A DNA stretch of 7,569 nucleotides, from NCBI GenBank assembly GCA_024699575.1, contig JAILPF010000446.1:1-7569 (forward strand). The letters run 5' to 3'. Within the stretch, counting starts at the first letter, position 1, and every line of letters begins with the position of its first letter. The translations under genes and the position numbers were made by a program. The DNA is from Acetatifactor sp. (lineage in GTDB: Bacteria; Bacillota; Clostridia; Lachnospirales; Lachnospiraceae). Shown here one piece after another: positions 6,421 to 7,569 of the stretch. The notes below the pieces were generated by a model, which was given only the letters and a program-made list of their open reading frames with translations, had not been told where the DNA came from and did not search any database.

Positions 6421-6690
6421 GTTTCGGTATGCATCGGGGGATATGTGGAAGGATCTGACAAAATACTTATACAGATTGGCATAGTCCCCAAAGCCACATT
6501 CACATGCATATTTTTTCTTAAAAAGGTTGATGATATGGTTTTTGGAAAAATGGAATTGCGTGGACAGCTCTTCTATGGTGATTTCTTTGGATAAAGTATT
6601 CTCCGCTGCGTTTGCCAAAAAGGATTTGAGCATGTCTGTGCCAAGGTTCCGGAGCCTAGAGAAGCTTTGGGAGAGGGATGGCAGGCCTGT
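6409..6690 (-). pseudogene. AraC-family regulator remnant, missing sensor domain and mid-HTH
   Basis: On the minus strand the frame is open from just after a TGA at 6693-6691 down to TAA at 6411-6409. It encodes the end of an AraC/XylS DNA-binding domain. The first helix-turn-helix is visible (ITIEELSTQFHFSKNHIINLFKKKY), as is the typical closing block (CGFGDYANLYKYFVRSF, then SPDAYR). In a normal member about 35 to 40 residues lie between those two blocks, covering the linking helix and the start of the second helix-turn-helix. Here they are joined directly, with the frame kept. The N-terminal sensor domain is also absent: a stop lies only about 19 codons before the first methionine (6633), and the LysR gene ends soon after. 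I read this as a decayed gene. A short expressed peptide cannot be excluded. It converges on yolD and overlaps its last 12 bases. Confidence 0.8.
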
Positions 6691-6729
6691 TCATTTACTT
6701 TATAACCTACGGATTTTGTAACCGGTAAT
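6421..6729. other. Non-coding stretch between yolD and the LysR gene
   Basis: Apart from the minus-strand AraC remnant this 309-base stretch holds no supportable gene on either strand. I see no clear terminator for yolD or for the LysR gene in it. TAACC occurs twice near 6703-6726, without an obvious structure. Confidence 0.6.
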
Positions 6730-7569
6730 TCATTGGGAGTTGGTTCGAGATTTTAACCATTCATAAGTGAAGGTTTTAAATTCCATGGCGATATCGTTTA
6801 ACGGAGTGTCTGACAACCAACAAAAATAGGAGTTCCATGTAAAGGATGGATCTTCAAACGGCACTATGACTGTGTCTGGGAAATTGAAATTATGTGCTTC
6901 GCATAAAAAGGACTGTCCGATGCAATTATTCAATTGAGCTCTTTGGTGATTATATTGTAACTGCTCGGCTTCATATATGGCAGATGGACATACATTCGCA
7001 GCGGATAGTCTTCGCATGAACTGCCTGTATGTGTTGCTCCTGTGGGAGATGAGCGCTAGTTTTTCTCCCTCCAGATCCTTAAATGTTAGAGCAGTTTTCG
7101 ATGCAAGTGCATGTTTCTTATTCACGACAGCTACAATCGGGATTCGTGTGAAAATGGAGGTGGAGACTCTCTCATCTTTAATAGGACCACTCATAATTGC
7201 CAAGTCACATTCGTGAGCAAGAAGCTTGTCATGGATGAGTGAATCCGGACATTCGTCAATGATCAGTTCTACATCTTTATGTCCTGACTGATAGCTTTCG
7301 AGGAAATCAAGAGATAGATAGGAAAGAATTCCTGAGGTTAATTTTACTCGCAAAAGGTGAGAAAAATTAACTTTTTGAAGATCCAGTAAGGTTTCACAGT
7401 AAGAGTCAACCAGAGGTCTCATGCGCAGATAGAATAGATCTGCCTCAGGAGTTGGGGATATACCCTGAGTGTTTCGAACAAACAAAGTAGTGGATAACTC
7501 TTTTTCTATACGTTGAATTGTTTTTGTCAGCCCTTGGGGGCTGATGAAAAGATCTTTGGATGCTTGATT
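6730..7569 (-). CDS. LysR-family transcriptional regulator (5' end outside window)
   Basis: The minus-strand frame runs from the right edge to TGA at 6732-6730, giving 279 residues of a protein that should be about 300. The first visible residues, NQASKDLFISPQGLTKTIQRIEKEL, are the second half of the LysR winged helix-turn-helix, with LFISPQGLTKTIQRIE as recognition helix. LFVRNTQGISPTPEA is the wing, where the family usually has LFxRxxxGxxLTxAG. A coiled linker helix follows (about FYLRMRPLVDSYCETLLDLQ). The remainder, starting LLRVKLTSG, is the two-lobed effector-binding domain. The ATG-like start often inferred at 7485 is a TTG inside the helix-turn-helix and is not the true start. Such proteins usually regulate a divergent neighbour, which here would lie beyond the right edge. 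The effector cannot be predicted. A near-perfect inverted repeat lies within the gene at 7337-7371. Confidence 0.9.
   Translation of the reverse strand, partial: NQASKDLFISPQGLTKTIQRIEKELSTTLFVRNTQGISPTPEADLFYLRMRPLVDSYCETLLDLQKVNFSHLLRVKLTSGILSYLSLDFLESYQSGHKDVELIIDECPDSLIHDKLLAHECDLAIMSGPIKDERVSTSIFTRIPIVAVVNKKHALASKTALTFKDLEGEKLALISHRSNTYRQFMRRLSAANVCPSAIYEAEQLQYNHQRAQLNNCIGQSFLCEAHNFNFPDTVIVPFEDPSFTWNSYFCWLSDTPLNDIAMEFKTFTYEWLKSRTNSQ
7337..7371. repeat. 13-bp inverted repeat inside the LysR gene
   Basis: GTTAATTTTACTC (7337-7349) and GAGAAAAATTAAC (7359-7371) are complementary at 12 of 13 positions around a 9-base loop. On the plus strand TTTTT follows directly (7372-7376), giving the outline of an AT-rich terminator that would read against the LysR gene. 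It encodes part of the linker and first strand (KVNF to VKLT), so chance is possible. Confidence 0.45.

Noticed and set aside
6527..6721. 64-residue plus-strand open frame downstream of yolD
   Set aside because: It is antisense to the AraC remnant, with no ribosome site and no recognisable motif.

Overview
The window looks like Clostridia DNA, most plausibly a gut Lachnospiraceae-type Firmicute. The signs are moderate GC, strong AGGAGG-type ribosome binding sites, a UmuC-type polymerase paired with YolD instead of UmuD, and a large secreted multimodular glycanase. This assignment is inference; no rRNA or other taxonomic marker is present.

Layout. (1) Positions 1-184 hold the C-terminus of a LysM-domain protein. 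Eighteen bases later comes an intact cytoplasmic GH29 alpha-L-fucosidase (203-1525), probably in the same transcript. (2) A 174-base intergenic region contains a tandem 20-bp direct repeat and a weak promoter-like site. It leads into a 958-residue secreted GH16 laminarinase-type beta-1,3-glucanase (1700-4576). This enzyme has three related N-terminal beta-rich modules, the catalytic domain, a Pro/Gly/Glu-rich linker and two related C-terminal modules that resemble beta-1,3-glucan-binding CBMs. A strong rho-independent terminator follows. (3) A near-consensus extended -10 promoter (4637-4665) drives a two-gene translesion-synthesis operon: a Y-family UmuC-like polymerase (4695-6035) and its YolD-like partner (6046-6420). 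(4) On the minus strand, converging on yolD, lies a decayed AraC-family regulator remnant (6409-6690). It has lost its sensor domain and most of the middle of its DNA-binding domain. (5) Further right on the minus strand is a LysR-family regulator (6730-7569) whose first residues lie outside the window.

How the genes fit together. The fucosidase and the glucanase are both glycan-degradation functions but act in different places: the glucanase outside the cell, the fucosidase inside on imported fucosylated sugars. They need not share a pathway. The umuC-yolD pair is an independent DNA-damage-tolerance module with its own promoter and the preceding terminator. The two regulators could be local, but nothing in the window shows their targets.

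I see no CRISPR array, tRNA, rRNA, insertion sequence or phage structural gene, and no clearly new multi-gene system. The most unusual items are the uncharacterised repeated modules on the laminarinase, the tandem repeat upstream of it, and the mutually exclusive inverted repeats around the yolD start.
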